Positions 52,312 to 61,174 of a stretch of DNA of 64,000 bases are shown here, one piece after another. Position numbers and translations under genes: made by a program. The notes below the pieces were generated by a model. It made no database searches and had not been told where the DNA came from. It saw only the letters and a program-made list of their open reading frames with translations. Every line of letters begins with the position of its first letter. The first letter of the stretch is position 1. The stretch is from Firmicutes bacterium HGW-Firmicutes-2 (GTDB taxonomy: Bacteria > Bacillota > Clostridia > Lachnospirales > Vallitaleaceae), in the NCBI GenBank assembly GCA_002841495.1, contig PGZV01000003.1, forward strand, positions 62,001 to 126,000, read 5' to 3'.

Positions 52312-52346
52312 AATCTTGATAAAAACATTAGGCTATAAAATTAACA

Positions 52347-52397
52347 AAGCCATTTTGGAAGTTGACCTATATAGGATCAACTTCCAAATGGCTTTTT
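52347..52397. terminator. Bidirectional terminator after the GntR-ABC cassette
   Basis: AAGCCATTTTGGAAGTTGA pairs with TCAACTTCCAAATGGCTT around an 11-base loop, followed by TTTTT. It lies between converging genes (stop at 52311 and stop at 52425). Confidence 0.85.
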
Positions 52398-52424
52398 CGT
52401 GACTATTAGGTTTACAACAACATT

Positions 52425-53198
52425 TTATAATACTTTACATTTTTCATTTAAAGTATTATAATCCTTTTTTTTCACATTGGTACTACCCATCACAACAATA
52501 TCACCAAAAACATCTAAAAACTCCGAATCAACAATCTGTCTTCTCACTTCACAAACATCATATTCGACTCTGATAATCTCAGCCTGAACTTCATGGGTAA
52601 AGTCAATCATCACATAACCCGCTCTATTGTCTCCATCTTTTGGTCTACCTACACTGCCTGTATTAATTAATGTTTTTTCACCCACTATTTTGATATAAGG
52701 AAAATGGGTATGTCCAAACATAATGATATCCGCATCCACTTCTTCTATAATGGATTTTTGAATCTCCAAGCTTTCTTCAAATACGTACTCAACAATGGAA
52801 AAAGGACTGCCATGTACCAACAATACTCTATGTCCATTGATATCTATAAGGATTCTATCTTCCAATTCTCTTAAAAAGGCTTTGTTATCTTCTGTGGTTA
52901 ATTTTAATGACACTGAAAGAGAGTTCTCCATCCAGTCTTTTTCTCGCTTAGAGTGTAATTTGCAACCACAAGTCGGTAAATAGAAGCCAACCGCTTCGTC
53001 ATAATTACCGAGTATGGTCCTAATCTTATGGGTTTTAATGCGTTCTATCACTTCATTTGGACGTGGTCCATAACCCACCAAATCTCCTAAACATAATACA
53101 TGAGACATTGGAATGTTGCGAGATCTGATATCTTCAAGTACCGCTTTTAGTGCCATATCATTCCCATGTATATCGGATATAAAAGCATATTTTTCCAT
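52425..53198 (-). CDS. Calcineurin-like metallophosphoesterase
   Basis: 257 residues. All five metallophosphoesterase motifs are visible: ISDIHGNDMAL, GDLVGYGPRP, GNYDEAV, LVHGSP and FGHTHFPY, plus NTGSVGRP. These bind two metal ions and cleave phosphomonoesters or diesters; the closest general type is the YfcE/PRPP-like group of cytoplasmic phosphoesterases. It follows the ArsR-type gene by 14 bases and, further upstream, the pst operon. AGGTGATC precedes the ATG. Confidence 0.92.
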   Translation of the reverse strand: MEKYAFISDIHGNDMALKAVLEDIRSRNIPMSHVLCLGDLVGYGPRPNEVIERIKTHKIRTILGNYDEAVGFYLPTCGCKLHSKREKDWMENSLSVSLKLTTEDNKAFLRELEDRILIDINGHRVLLVHGSPFSIVEYVFEESLEIQKSIIEEVDADIIMFGHTHFPYIKIVGEKTLINTGSVGRPKDGDNRAGYVMIDFTHEVQAEIIRVEYDVCEVRRQIVDSEFLDVFGDIVVMGSTNVKKKDYNTLNEKCKVL

Positions 53199-53212
53199 AT
53201 GCGATCACCTAC

Positions 53213-53539
53213 CTAATATTTTAAACAATTATATTGTTCTTGAGTTTGTTTCGTTATACATTCATCTGCCAGCTCAAGAATTTTTTTGATTTTCTCGTCC
53301 TTAATAGAATAGATGACGAACTTACCATTTTGGATAGTGTCTACCAGATTGGTATCTCTTAGGCATTTCAAATGATTTGAGATCTTCGATTGACTAAAAC
53401 CGGTTTCTTCAACCAATTCCGAGACCGTTTTATCACCTTCACTTAATAGTCCAAATATAACCATACGGCTATAATCAGAAAATCCACTAAAGAATTTATT
53501 CATCATTCGGTATTTCATGATTTCATTTTTATCCAACAT
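53213..53539 (-). CDS. ArsR-family HTH transcriptional regulator
   Basis: 108 residues. Winged helix: YSRMVIFGLLSEGDKTVSELVEETGFSQSKISNHLKCLRDTNLV, then GKFVIYSIKD. A metal-binding CxC of classical ArsR is absent; only C-terminal CITKQTQEQYNC has two widely spaced Cys. The ATG at 53539 is preferred over an upstream GTG because AGGTGG lies eight bases before it. A TATAAT box (53586-53591) and an inverted repeat beside it suggest its own autoregulated promoter. Confidence 0.9.
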   Translation of the reverse strand: MLDKNEIMKYRMMNKFFSGFSDYSRMVIFGLLSEGDKTVSELVEETGFSQSKISNHLKCLRDTNLVDTIQNGKFVIYSIKDEKIKKILELADECITKQTQEQYNCLKY

Positions 53540-53585
53540 ATCCTCATCCACCTATATTCAAATATATTTTGACGACTCCTATCTT

Positions 53586-53609
53586 ATTATAGCATAACCT
53601 ACCTATGCT
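53586..53609 (-). promoter_or_regulatory. -10 box and inverted repeat before the ArsR-type gene
   Basis: On the minus strand AGCATA (53604-53609) and TATGCT (53591-53596) form an inverted repeat immediately followed by TATAAT (53586-53591). ArsR proteins typically bind such repeats over the promoter. The -35 was not clear. Confidence 0.4.
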
Positions 53610-53630
53610 TTCATCCTTTTACCTACATCA

Positions 53631-54383
53631 TCAACCAAATTTTCCGCTTATATAACGTTCTGTTCTGTTATCTTTCGCATTAGAGAAAATCTCTCCGGTT
53701 TCTCCCATCTCAATCACTTCACCATTTAAGAAAAAAGCTGTTTTGTCACTAATTCTTGCAGCTTGATGCATCGAATGGGTGACGATTATGATGGTATAAT
53801 GCTCTTTTAATTGCACCAACAAGTCCTCTATCTTCATGGTGGATATTGGGTCAAGAGCAGAAGTCGGCTCATCAAAAAGTAGTATATCCGGCTTCATAGA
53901 CAAGCATCTTGCGATACAGAGTCGTTGTTGTTGTCCTCCTGACAACTCAAATCCTGATTTATTCAAGTCTTCTTTAACTTCTTCCCATAATGCTGCTTGC
54001 TTAAGGCTAGATTCTACCAATTCTTTTTGCAAATGTTTTTTCTTAAGGCCATGTCTTTTGGGTCCATAAATGACGTTTTCAAAAATTGACTTCGGCAAAG
54101 GATTTGGCTTTTGAAAAACCATACCAACCTTCATCCTAAGTTCAACAACATCTATATCTTTATCTACAATGTTCATACCGTCATAGATGATACTGCCATC
54201 TACACTTGTATTCTTAATAAAATCATTCATGCGATTAAACGCTCTTAAAAAAGTTGATTTACCGCAACCTGAAGGTCCAATCAAAGCTGTAATCTCATTG
54301 GGTTCTATGGTCATATTAACATCTTTTAGAGCTTGAACATCACCGTAATAAAAATTCAAGTCTTCTACGATAATTTTCGACAT
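53631..54383 (-). CDS. pstB: Phosphate ABC transporter ATP-binding protein PstB
   Basis: 250 residues, standard PstB size. Walker A GPSGCGKSTFLRAFNRMND (PstB-specific), MVFQKPNPLPKSIFENV, signature LSGGQQQRLCIARCL, Walker B LLFDEPTSALDP and MHQAARISDKTAFFLNGEV. It energises PstCA for high-affinity phosphate uptake. The ATG is used; an adjacent upstream GTG is less likely. No phoU gene follows, contrary to the usual layout. Confidence 0.97.
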   Translation of the reverse strand: MSKIIVEDLNFYYGDVQALKDVNMTIEPNEITALIGPSGCGKSTFLRAFNRMNDFIKNTSVDGSIIYDGMNIVDKDIDVVELRMKVGMVFQKPNPLPKSIFENVIYGPKRHGLKKKHLQKELVESSLKQAALWEEVKEDLNKSGFELSGGQQQRLCIARCLSMKPDILLFDEPTSALDPISTMKIEDLLVQLKEHYTIIIVTHSMHQAARISDKTAFFLNGEVIEMGETGEIFSNAKDNRTERYISGKFG

Positions 54384-54398
54384 CACTATACCTACTCT

Positions 54399-55283
54399 CT
54401 AATCAATTCTATTTTGATATTTATTTCTAATAACTATGGCTATGGCGTTGGACGTCAATAAGAAAATCAGCAGTAAAAGGATACCTGCAGCAGCAATCTT
54501 CTGAAACTCCGCCTGCGGTCTTGATGTCCAGTTGAAGATCTGAATCGGTAAAGTTGTATACGCATCAAAAACACTTTTGGGTGCAAAATTAATATAGCCG
54601 GCTGCACCCACTAATATGAGAGGTGCTGCTTCACCCATAGCTCTTGAGACGCCTAAGATAGAGCCCGTCAATATACCGGGTATCGAAAAAGGTAGCACAA
54701 CACCTGTTATGGTTTGCCATTTCGTCATGCCGACAGCGTAGGATGCCTCTTTCAAATTAGTGGGTACACTTTTGATTGCTTCTTGGGACGAAACAATAAT
54801 TACAGGTAATATTAACAAAGTCAACGTTAATGCACCGGATAAAATACTTCTTTGAAATGCTAGGAATCTGACAAATACTGCAAGACCTAGCATACCGTAG
54901 ACAATTGAAGGAATACCTGCCAAATTACTAATATTCAGCTGAATAAATCGGTTGATATGATTGGCTTTATCTGAGTATTCTTCCAAGTATAATGCGGTGC
55001 CCACACCAAGTGGTATGGAAAATAAAGCGGTTAAACCTATGGTCCAAATGCTACCTAATAGAGCCGAATAAATCCCTGCATTCTCAGCTTTTCTCGAAGG
55101 CATGCTGGTAATAAAATCCCAGTTAAACCAACCCCAACTATCACGAATAATCGTATACAGTAATATAGCCAAGACAAAAACAGAAAACATGGTCATCACT
55201 AACAAAATTATGTAAAATAAACGGTTTAGCATAACTTTGGGTTTTGTATTGTAATTGTGCAATTGATCATGATAATCTTTCAT
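54399..55283 (-). CDS. pstA: Phosphate ABC transporter permease PstA
   Basis: 294 residues, six helices. SIPLGVGTALYLEEYSDK, GIPSIVYGMLGLAVF, and EAA loop KEASYAVGMTKWQTITGVVLPFSIPGILTGSILGVSRAMGEAAP are characteristic. It overlaps the pstC stop by four bases (ATGA) and has AAGGAG within the pstC end. Forms the channel with PstC. Confidence 0.96.
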   Translation of the reverse strand: MKDYHDQLHNYNTKPKVMLNRLFYIILLVMTMFSVFVLAILLYTIIRDSWGWFNWDFITSMPSRKAENAGIYSALLGSIWTIGLTALFSIPLGVGTALYLEEYSDKANHINRFIQLNISNLAGIPSIVYGMLGLAVFVRFLAFQRSILSGALTLTLLILPVIIVSSQEAIKSVPTNLKEASYAVGMTKWQTITGVVLPFSIPGILTGSILGVSRAMGEAAPLILVGAAGYINFAPKSVFDAYTTLPIQIFNWTSRPQAEFQKIAAAGILLLLIFLLTSNAIAIVIRNKYQNRID

Positions 55284-56182
55284 CCTAATTTCTCCTTCTG
55301 TTTTTTCACAATCCATCGTGCCAGAATATTTAATGACAAGGTCATAAAAAACAAGAGCCCACCAATGGCAAATAACGTCTGATATTCAATGGTACCATGC
55401 TGTATATCACCTAAACTGATATTCACCATAAAACCGGTCATTGTTTGAATACTGTTTAGAGGGTTAAGAGTGAAGGTCGGACTCTGTCCTGCTGCTATAG
55501 CAACAATCATGGTTTCACCAATGGCTCTGGATATCGCTAATATAAATGCTGAGCCTATACCGGATATTGCCGCCGGTAAAACTACTTTTAGTACCACATC
55601 CAGTTGTGTCGATCCAAGTGCATAAGCACCTTTTCTAAGTGAATCCGGAACTGCCATCATCGCATCCTCACTTAAAGAGGCTACCATCGGAATAATCATG
55701 ATACCAACGGCTATACTGGCACTTAGTGCATTGAATATTTGTGTTTGAGGTAAAAAAACCCTAATTAAGGGTGTGATCACTGTTAAAGCAAAAAAACCAT
55801 ATACAATAGATGGAATCCCTGCTAAGATTTCTAGAATAGGTTTAAGAATTTTTCTGACTTTTTTGGGTGCGTATTCACTTAAATAAATAGCACTACCAAG
55901 GCCAAATGGAATTGCAATCAGACTCGCACCTATTGCAATCATCAATGTACCTGTTAGTAAAGGCAAAACACCAAAATTCTGCGGTCGTAATGTGGGTGAC
56001 CACTTCGTCGAAGTAAAAAACTCCACTATGGAAACTTCTTTAAAAAATATAAAAGATTCTGAGAACAAAATATACACAACAATAGCTGTGGTTAAAACGG
56101 ATATACTAGAAAACAAAAAAACTGTTCTCTTTGCAATGTTTTCAATATGTAGCGCTCTTTTTCTAGTCTTAGATGGTTCCAT
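55280..56182 (-). CDS. pstC: Phosphate ABC transporter permease PstC
   Basis: 300 residues, six helices. PFGLGSAIYLSEYAP, GIPSIVYGFFALTVI, and RKGAYALGSTQLDVVLKVVLPAAISGIGSAFILAISRAIGETM are typical PstC segments. TGGAGG lies before the ATG. A terminator-like hairpin between pstS and this gene probably lowers expression of the membrane subunits relative to the binding protein. Confidence 0.96.
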   Translation of the reverse strand: MEPSKTRKRALHIENIAKRTVFLFSSISVLTTAIVVYILFSESFIFFKEVSIVEFFTSTKWSPTLRPQNFGVLPLLTGTLMIAIGASLIAIPFGLGSAIYLSEYAPKKVRKILKPILEILAGIPSIVYGFFALTVITPLIRVFLPQTQIFNALSASIAVGIMIIPMVASLSEDAMMAVPDSLRKGAYALGSTQLDVVLKVVLPAAISGIGSAFILAISRAIGETMIVAIAAGQSPTFTLNPLNSIQTMTGFMVNISLGDIQHGTIEYQTLFAIGGLLFFMTLSLNILARWIVKKQKEKLG

Positions 56183-56268
56183 GATCTTACCTCCACTTCA
56201 ATACTATGCATCATATATTCTCTTTTTTATTAGAAAAGTAGTAATTCTCTAAATAAATGTGAAAGTGA

Positions 56269-56301
56269 ATAAACGTCTCCAAATATCTTGGAGACGTTTA
56301 T
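56269..56301 (-). terminator. Hairpin between pstS and pstC
   Basis: ATAAACGTCTCCAA pairs with TTGGAGACGTTTAT (56269-56282 with 56288-56301), 14 bp, 5-base loop. No long U-tract, so it is likely an attenuator or mRNA-stabilising structure that favours pstS expression. Confidence 0.75.
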
Positions 56302-56314
56302 CACTCCATTATAA

Positions 56315-57295
56315 CTACTGGATCGAATCAAGTCCTTTTTGATATACATCATCCGGAAGTGCTACGTAACCGACTTCACTTGCCATAGCGCCTGCATTTT
56401 CAATATAAAACTTTAAGAATATTTTAACCTCTTCTTTTGCTAAAGAAGCTTTATTCACATATACAAACAAAGGTCTGGATAAAGGCGTATATTCACCACT
56501 CTTAATCGTGTCAAAAGTCGGTACAACCGGTCCACTTCCACCATCAATAGGAACGATTTTTAATACATCTTGATTTTCTTCATAGTAAGCATATCCGAAG
56601 AAACCTAGAGCATTTTTATCTCCTGCGATACCTTGTACAAGAACATTATCATCTTCACTACCTATAAAATCAGGTCTAATAGCACCACTTTCACCATTTA
56701 TCTCCTCAGTGAAGTAATCAAATGTTCCTGAATCCGTGCCCGGTGCATATAGCTTAATTACTTCATCAGGCCACTCTGCTCGAACGTCTTTCCATGTACT
56801 GACAGTACTATCCGGATTCCAAATCATTTCTAGCTCTTCTACACTTAAGTAATCAACCCAATCATTTTCAGGATTAACAAGGACACTAAGGCCGTCATAG
56901 GCTATTTCTATTTCGATAAATTCAATACCTGCTGCTGCTGCCGCTTCTGCTTCTTCTTTTTTGATTGGTCTTGATGCATTACTTATATCCGTTTCATTTG
57001 CGATGAATTTTTTAAACCCACCACCTGATCCCGAAATACCAACAGGTACGCGAATGTTCGGATAGCTTACTAGAAATTCTTCTGCAACCGCTTCAGTAAT
57101 CGGAAAAACTGTTGATGAACCGTCAATCCTGATTTCACCTACTAAGTCGCCTTGTGACATTTCATCTGAACCTTGTGATTCTTGAGTTGATTGAGCTTCG
57201 GTACTCTCATTCATAGCTGGTGTATCTGTTTTTCCACAACCTGCTACAATTAATACAAGTGATAACAGTAATAATACTAAAGCATTCTTTTTCAT
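56315..57295 (-). CDS. pstS: Phosphate-binding lipoprotein PstS
   Basis: 326 residues. Lipoprotein signal with lipobox IVAGC. The phosphate-binding fold shows [60 protein letters not shown] and [17 protein letters not shown]; the Ser/Thr loops contact phosphate. It is preceded by a small membrane-protein gene and a PHO-type promoter. GGAGG is nine bases before the ATG; the longer frame is rejected. Confidence 0.97.
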   Translation of the reverse strand: MKKNALVLLLLSLVLIVAGCGKTDTPAMNESTEAQSTQESQGSDEMSQGDLVGEIRIDGSSTVFPITEAVAEEFLVSYPNIRVPVGISGSGGGFKKFIANETDISNASRPIKKEEAEAAAAAGIEFIEIEIAYDGLSVLVNPENDWVDYLSVEELEMIWNPDSTVSTWKDVRAEWPDEVIKLYAPGTDSGTFDYFTEEINGESGAIRPDFIGSEDDNVLVQGIAGDKNALGFFGYAYYEENQDVLKIVPIDGGSGPVVPTFDTIKSGEYTPLSRPLFVYVNKASLAKEEVKIFLKFYIENAGAMASEVGYVALPDDVYQKGLDSIQ

Positions 57296-57325
57296 ATTGG
57301 TTCTCCTCCGTATTTTTGTTGGGAT

Positions 57326-57352
57326 GATTTGCTGGCACAAGGCCAGCAAATC
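57326..57352 (-). other. Hairpin in the pstS leader
   Basis: GATTTGCTGGC and GCCAGCAAATC form a perfect 11-bp stem with a 5-base loop, 30 bases before the pstS start and after the small gene. Likely an mRNA stabiliser or processing site; it is not followed by a U-tract. Confidence 0.65.
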
Positions 57353-57423
57353 TGGAACACGTCATCATAAATATTTTTTGATTTCGATGTCTTTATTGTA
57401 TCATGATATCCTGATATGTAAAG

Positions 57424-57582
57424 TTAACCTTTTGTAAAGTCACTTGTCATCAGATCCATGAGTTCATGTCCTTTTTTAACAGCGCGTTGATAATTAAAAT
57501 AACCGATTAATCCTAAATATAAAACAGTCACCGATAATAATAATAATCTTGAGAGAAATAATAACACTAAATGGGTATACAT
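57424..57582 (-). CDS. Small single-pass membrane protein upstream of pstS
   Basis: 52 residues, MYTHLVLLFLSRLLLLSVTV at the start, one hydrophobic helix (about 4-27) and a charged tail (RAVKKGHELMDLMTSDFTKG). The chosen ATG has GAGGTG six bases upstream; a longer frame is out of register with any ribosome binding site. It lies between the PHO-box promoter and pstS, so it is expressed with phosphate uptake genes. No family recognised. It could modulate PstSCAB or a sensor kinase. Confidence 0.6.
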   Translation of the reverse strand: MYTHLVLLFLSRLLLLSVTVLYLGLIGYFNYQRAVKKGHELMDLMTSDFTKG

Positions 57583-57631
57583 AGGACTCACCTCGTTTTT
57601 ACATATCATGTTATGTTGATGTGTTAATATC

Positions 57632-57686
57632 ATTTTATACCTATTAGAATGTCATGTCAAAGTCTTTCATGTAAAATCTATGTAAA
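57632..57686 (-). promoter_or_regulatory. Promoter of pst operon with two PHO-box-like repeats
   Basis: Minus strand: TTTACA at 57681-57686 and again at 57670-57675, 11 bases apart as in PhoP sites of Firmicutes, then -35 TTGACA (57655-57660), a 17-base spacer and -10 TAAAAT (57632-57637). This is a strong promoter with upstream activator sites, consistent with induction under phosphate limitation. Confidence 0.75.
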
Positions 57687-57715
57687 TAGAGGTGAATGAT
57701 TTTTATGAAAGAACA

Positions 57716-57758
57716 AAAAAAGAACCGACTCGGATGTGACTCCAATCGGTTCTTTTTT
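57716..57758 (-). terminator. Terminator at the end of the fructose PTS operon
   Basis: AAAAAAGAACCGA pairs with TCGGTTCTTTTTT around a 17-base loop, 12 bases after the HPr stop codon. It isolates the PTS operon from the pst promoter. Confidence 0.9.
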
Positions 57759-57769
57759 CATCTTGGGTT

Positions 57770-58021
57770 TTATTTGTTGAAGAATGCCTTAAGATTTTTG
57801 GCTACATCGTTTTCATCTGCACCATTAACAATAATTTTTATCTTATCGCCATGAGCTGCGCCAAGGGTCAATATGCCTAGAATACTTTTGGGGTTTACTT
57901 CTAGGTCATCTTTTATAATCTTAATATCTGCCAATGCTTTCTGACATACTTTAACCAGTTCGGCCGCCGGTCTAGCGTGTAAGCCTTCTTCAAAGCCTAC
58001 TGTTGTTGTAAATTCAACCAT
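57770..58021 (-). CDS. ptsH: Phosphocarrier protein HPr
   Basis: 83 residues. Active-site His15 in GLHARPAAEL, which takes phosphate from enzyme I, and regulatory Ser46 in NPKSILGIL, the target of HPr kinase/phosphorylase in Firmicutes. It therefore can act both in sugar transport and in carbon catabolite control. Starts 2 bases after the EIIBC stop with GAGGTG overlapping that stop, so it is co-translated as the last gene of the operon. Confidence 0.95.
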   Translation of the reverse strand: MVEFTTTVGFEEGLHARPAAELVKVCQKALADIKIIKDDLEVNPKSILGILTLGAAHGDKIKIIVNGADENDVAKNLKAFFNK

Positions 58022-58023
58022 GT

Positions 58024-59394
58024 TTACACCTCTATTTTTTTCTTAAGCATACCTGTAAGGATTGCTGTTACTGCTGTTCCTGCAAGGATTGCTACGATAT
58101 ACATTGCTACGTTTTCAACAGCAAAAAACACGAACAGTCCACCGTGAGGTACCGATAATGTTGCATTAAATGCCATAGATAAAGCGCCGGTTACAGCTGC
58201 ACCTGCCATGATGGAAGGAATAACACGAAGTGGGTCTGCTGCTGCAAAAGGAATCGCGCCTTCTGTAATAAAACTAGCGCCAAGTACTGCGGCTGCTTTT
58301 CCAGCTTCTTTTTCTGCTAAGGTGAATTTATCTTTGAAGATAAATGTTGCTAATGCCAGTCCAAGTGGTGGCACCATACCTGCTCCCATAACAGCTGCCA
58401 TGATAGCTGAACCTGTTCCGGCAACCAACGTACCTGTACCAAAGGCATACGCTGCTTTGTTAACCGGACCACCCATATCAAAAGCCATCATTAAGCCGAT
58501 AATTAATCCTAAAAGAACGGCATTCGTACCTGACATACCTGTTAAGAAATTATTCATTGCCGTATTAATGGCCGCAACAGGTGTTCCTATAATATAGAAG
58601 AATGACAAACCGACAATTAAAGAACCAAATACAGGTATGATCAATACCGGCATAATACCTTGAAGTGTCTTAGGTAATTTAATATATTTCTTAATCAAAT
58701 TAACGACATAACCGGCCATAAAACCGGCAACGATAGCGCCAAGGAAACCTGCGTTAAGTTGGACAGCTACAGAACCACCAATCATACCTACAGCTAAACC
58801 TGGTCGGTCAGCGATGGAATACGCAATATAACCGGCTAGTACAGGAATCATAAGTGCAAATCCTGCCCCACCACCGATGTTCATTAAATAAGCTGCTAAA
58901 GTACCTTCTTGTTGAAATGCATCATAACCAAACATAAAACTAAGTGCAATAGCAATACCGCCCGCTACAACGAATGGTATCATAAAAGATACACCATTCA
59001 TTAAATGTTTATAAGCACCCTTGCTTTCATCTTTTCTTTTTGCCTTGATACCTGCAACGTCGTCTACAAGATCGTTACCTGATGCTTTGTAAATAGGTGC
59101 TTTAAGTGCATCCTCAATTAATTTGTTTGCGTCCTTAAGTGCATCACTTACGCCTACAGATACCAGTTTTTTCCCAGAAAACCGATCCATAGGTACGGAT
59201 GTGTCACACGCTAAGATTATGGCATCTGCTGCTGCAATGTCTTCACTGGTTAATTCATTTTCGACACCTACAGAACCCCTTGTTTCCACTTTGATTTCAT
59301 AACCTTTTTTCTTTGCTGCTTCTTCAATGGCCTCTGCTGCCATATACGTGTGTGCGATACCCGTTGGACATGCTGTTACTGCTAAAATCCTCAT
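58024..59394 (-). CDS. fruA: PTS fructose transporter subunit EIIBC
   Basis: 456 residues. The IIB domain has phospho-Cys9 in AVTACPTGIAHTYMAAEA and EVKVETRGSVGVENELT-like sequence; after a linker the IIC domain (about 125-456) spans about eight to ten helices (VVAGGIAIALSFMFG, GFLGAIVAGFMAGYVV, AFDMGGPVNKAAYAFG, FITEGAIPFAAADP). It imports fructose as fructose 1-phosphate. EIIA is encoded separately at 61175-61621. Two ATGs are in frame; the second is spaced seven bases from AGGAGG and is used. Confidence 0.94.
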   Translation of the reverse strand: MRILAVTACPTGIAHTYMAAEAIEEAAKKKGYEIKVETRGSVGVENELTSEDIAAADAIILACDTSVPMDRFSGKKLVSVGVSDALKDANKLIEDALKAPIYKASGNDLVDDVAGIKAKRKDESKGAYKHLMNGVSFMIPFVVAGGIAIALSFMFGYDAFQQEGTLAAYLMNIGGGAGFALMIPVLAGYIAYSIADRPGLAVGMIGGSVAVQLNAGFLGAIVAGFMAGYVVNLIKKYIKLPKTLQGIMPVLIIPVFGSLIVGLSFFYIIGTPVAAINTAMNNFLTGMSGTNAVLLGLIIGLMMAFDMGGPVNKAAYAFGTGTLVAGTGSAIMAAVMGAGMVPPLGLALATFIFKDKFTLAEKEAGKAAAVLGASFITEGAIPFAAADPLRVIPSIMAGAAVTGALSMAFNATLSVPHGGLFVFFAVENVAMYIVAILAGTAVTAILTGMLKKKIEV

Positions 59395-59425
59395 TTTCAT
59401 TCCTCCTATACAATTTTTGTTAAAG

Positions 59426-60376
59426 CTATAGCCTTGAAATGGCGACTTCTTTCGCTCTCACCGTCAAAGTTAATGCCTCAATGGGCATATGACTTTGAGT
59501 GCTGATGGCGATAGAACTTGATGCCACTCCATATGACAGTGCCTTTATCAAACAATCAAGCTCATCACAATCTTGATGTGTTTTCAATCCGTAGATGAAT
59601 CCTGCCAGCATTGCATCACCTGCGCCGACTGTACTCACCACCTTAAGTGGCAAAATGCCTGCCGATAGTGCGTACCTTTCACTGACCAGAATACTACCTT
59701 CTTCGCCCATGGACACCAGTACATAATTGACGCCATAATCATCAATTACTTTTTTACATGCATGGACAATACTTTCCTTACTCTCAAGCTTCATATCAAG
59801 CGCCGCTTCCAATTCATGGATATTCGGCTTAATCAAATAAGGTGAACCTTTAAGACTTTCTAACAAAATTCTGTCATCGGCATCAATGATTACCTTTGTA
59901 ACGCCTTTTAGTTTCTCTGCAATTTCCCGGTAATACCTATTAGGTATGCCTTCCGGAAGACTGCCACTAAGTACCACATACTCGCTGTTTTCCCCTGCCT
60001 CTAGGATTTTTGCTGTCATGGCTTCCCGTTCATCGTCTGTAACCTTAAAACCAATTTCGTTGATATCCGTAGTTCTATAATTCTGGTCCGGTTCAACAAT
60101 CTTAACATTGGTTCGAGTACTGCCACTGACCAGTATTGCATCAATCGGGATGCCATCTGCCTCTGCATGATTTTTAATACCTTCAAAATTATCTCGTCCG
60201 GCAAAGCATATGGCTTTTGTTGCCTCATTAAGACTCGATATGATTCTTGCTACATTAATGCTTTTACCTCCAAGGGTTACGACTTGCCTTTGAGCTCTAT
60301 GCACTTGACCCACTGTTAATCCCCTGATTTCGATAATCTTATCAATTGCCGGGTTAAGCGTCACCGTCGTAATCAT
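59426..60376 (-). CDS. fruK: 1-phosphofructokinase
   Basis: 316 residues, PfkB/ribokinase family. N-terminal MITTVTLNPAIDKIIEI and GGKSINVARIISSL (sugar phosphate site), VVLSGSLPEGIP and the catalytic-anion hole STVGAGDAMLAGF. It converts fructose 1-phosphate to fructose 1,6-bisphosphate. The start lies inside the fruR end (23-base overlap) and is the ATG nine bases after AGGAGG; the longer frame is discarded. Confidence 0.95.
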   Translation of the reverse strand: MITTVTLNPAIDKIIEIRGLTVGQVHRAQRQVVTLGGKSINVARIISSLNEATKAICFAGRDNFEGIKNHAEADGIPIDAILVSGSTRTNVKIVEPDQNYRTTDINEIGFKVTDDEREAMTAKILEAGENSEYVVLSGSLPEGIPNRYYREIAEKLKGVTKVIIDADDRILLESLKGSPYLIKPNIHELEAALDMKLESKESIVHACKKVIDDYGVNYVLVSMGEEGSILVSERYALSAGILPLKVVSTVGAGDAMLAGFIYGLKTHQDCDELDCLIKALSYGVASSSIAISTQSHMPIEALTLTVRAKEVAISRL

Positions 60377-61166
60377 ACATGCCCGCCTCCTTCTTTGTTG
60401 CTTCAACCAATAAGACACCTTCAAGCTTAAACTTCTCTTTGATTTCATCCTCATCAAGAGATGACGTGATGATGGTATCGACTGAGCTGACCGGTAATAT
60501 TTCACACAGTGCCACTTTGTTGAATTTACTGGCATCTGCAAGAATATACCTTTCTCTACCTTTTTCCAATATTGCCCGCTTCATTTCCGCTTCTTCAAAA
60601 TCCGGTGTTGTTAATCCATACTCTAGACTTATAGCATTAACACCAATAAATACCTTGTTCAAGCGGAATCTACGTATTGTATCAATGGCCAACTGCCCTA
60701 CAACTGCAAGGGTATTGTTTCTAATTCTACCCCCAAGAATAAACTGCTCTGCCTTTGGGTTGCCGGCTATGAACTGAGTAAAATGGGGCGCATTGGTAAA
60801 GACATTGATTTTGATTCTACTTCTACCAATTAGTTTGGCAAGCTCTATGGTTGTTGTTCCGCCATCTAAGAAAATACTGTCATTCTCTCTCAAATAAGAA
60901 AAAGCCACTTTTGCAATTTGTTTTTTTTCATATAGATAGACACCTTCTTTTTCATTATAAGTGTCTTCTTTTTCAATGGGTACATTGGACTGAATAATGG
61001 CACCGCCATGGACCCTCTCCAGTTTTTCTTCATCCTCAAGTACCGTCAAATCTCTACGAATCGTCGCTTCCGAAGCCATAAGTTGATCACATAGGTTTTT
61101 TACGGTTGCACTTTTATTGGCGTATAGAATCTCAATAATCTTCTGTCTTCTTTCTTCAGGCATCAT
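60354..61166 (-). CDS. fruR: DeoR-family transcriptional regulator of fructose operon
   Basis: 270 residues. DeoR HTH near the start (MMPEERRQKIIEILYANKSATVKNLCDQL then EATIRRDLTVLEDEEKLERVHGGA), followed by the sugar-phosphate sensor domain with DSIFLDGGTTTIELAKLI, LGGRIRN, FIGVNAISLEYGLTTPDFEEAEMK and YILADASKFN. It probably represses the operon until fructose 1-phosphate accumulates. AGGTGATC lies before the tandem ATGs. Confidence 0.92.
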   Translation of the reverse strand: MMPEERRQKIIEILYANKSATVKNLCDQLMASEATIRRDLTVLEDEEKLERVHGGAIIQSNVPIEKEDTYNEKEGVYLYEKKQIAKVAFSYLRENDSIFLDGGTTTIELAKLIGRSRIKINVFTNAPHFTQFIAGNPKAEQFILGGRIRNNTLAVVGQLAIDTIRRFRLNKVFIGVNAISLEYGLTTPDFEEAEMKRAILEKGRERYILADASKFNKVALCEILPVSSVDTIITSSLDEDEIKEKFKLEGVLLVEATKKEAGMYDYDGDA

Positions 61167-61174
61167 AAGATCAC

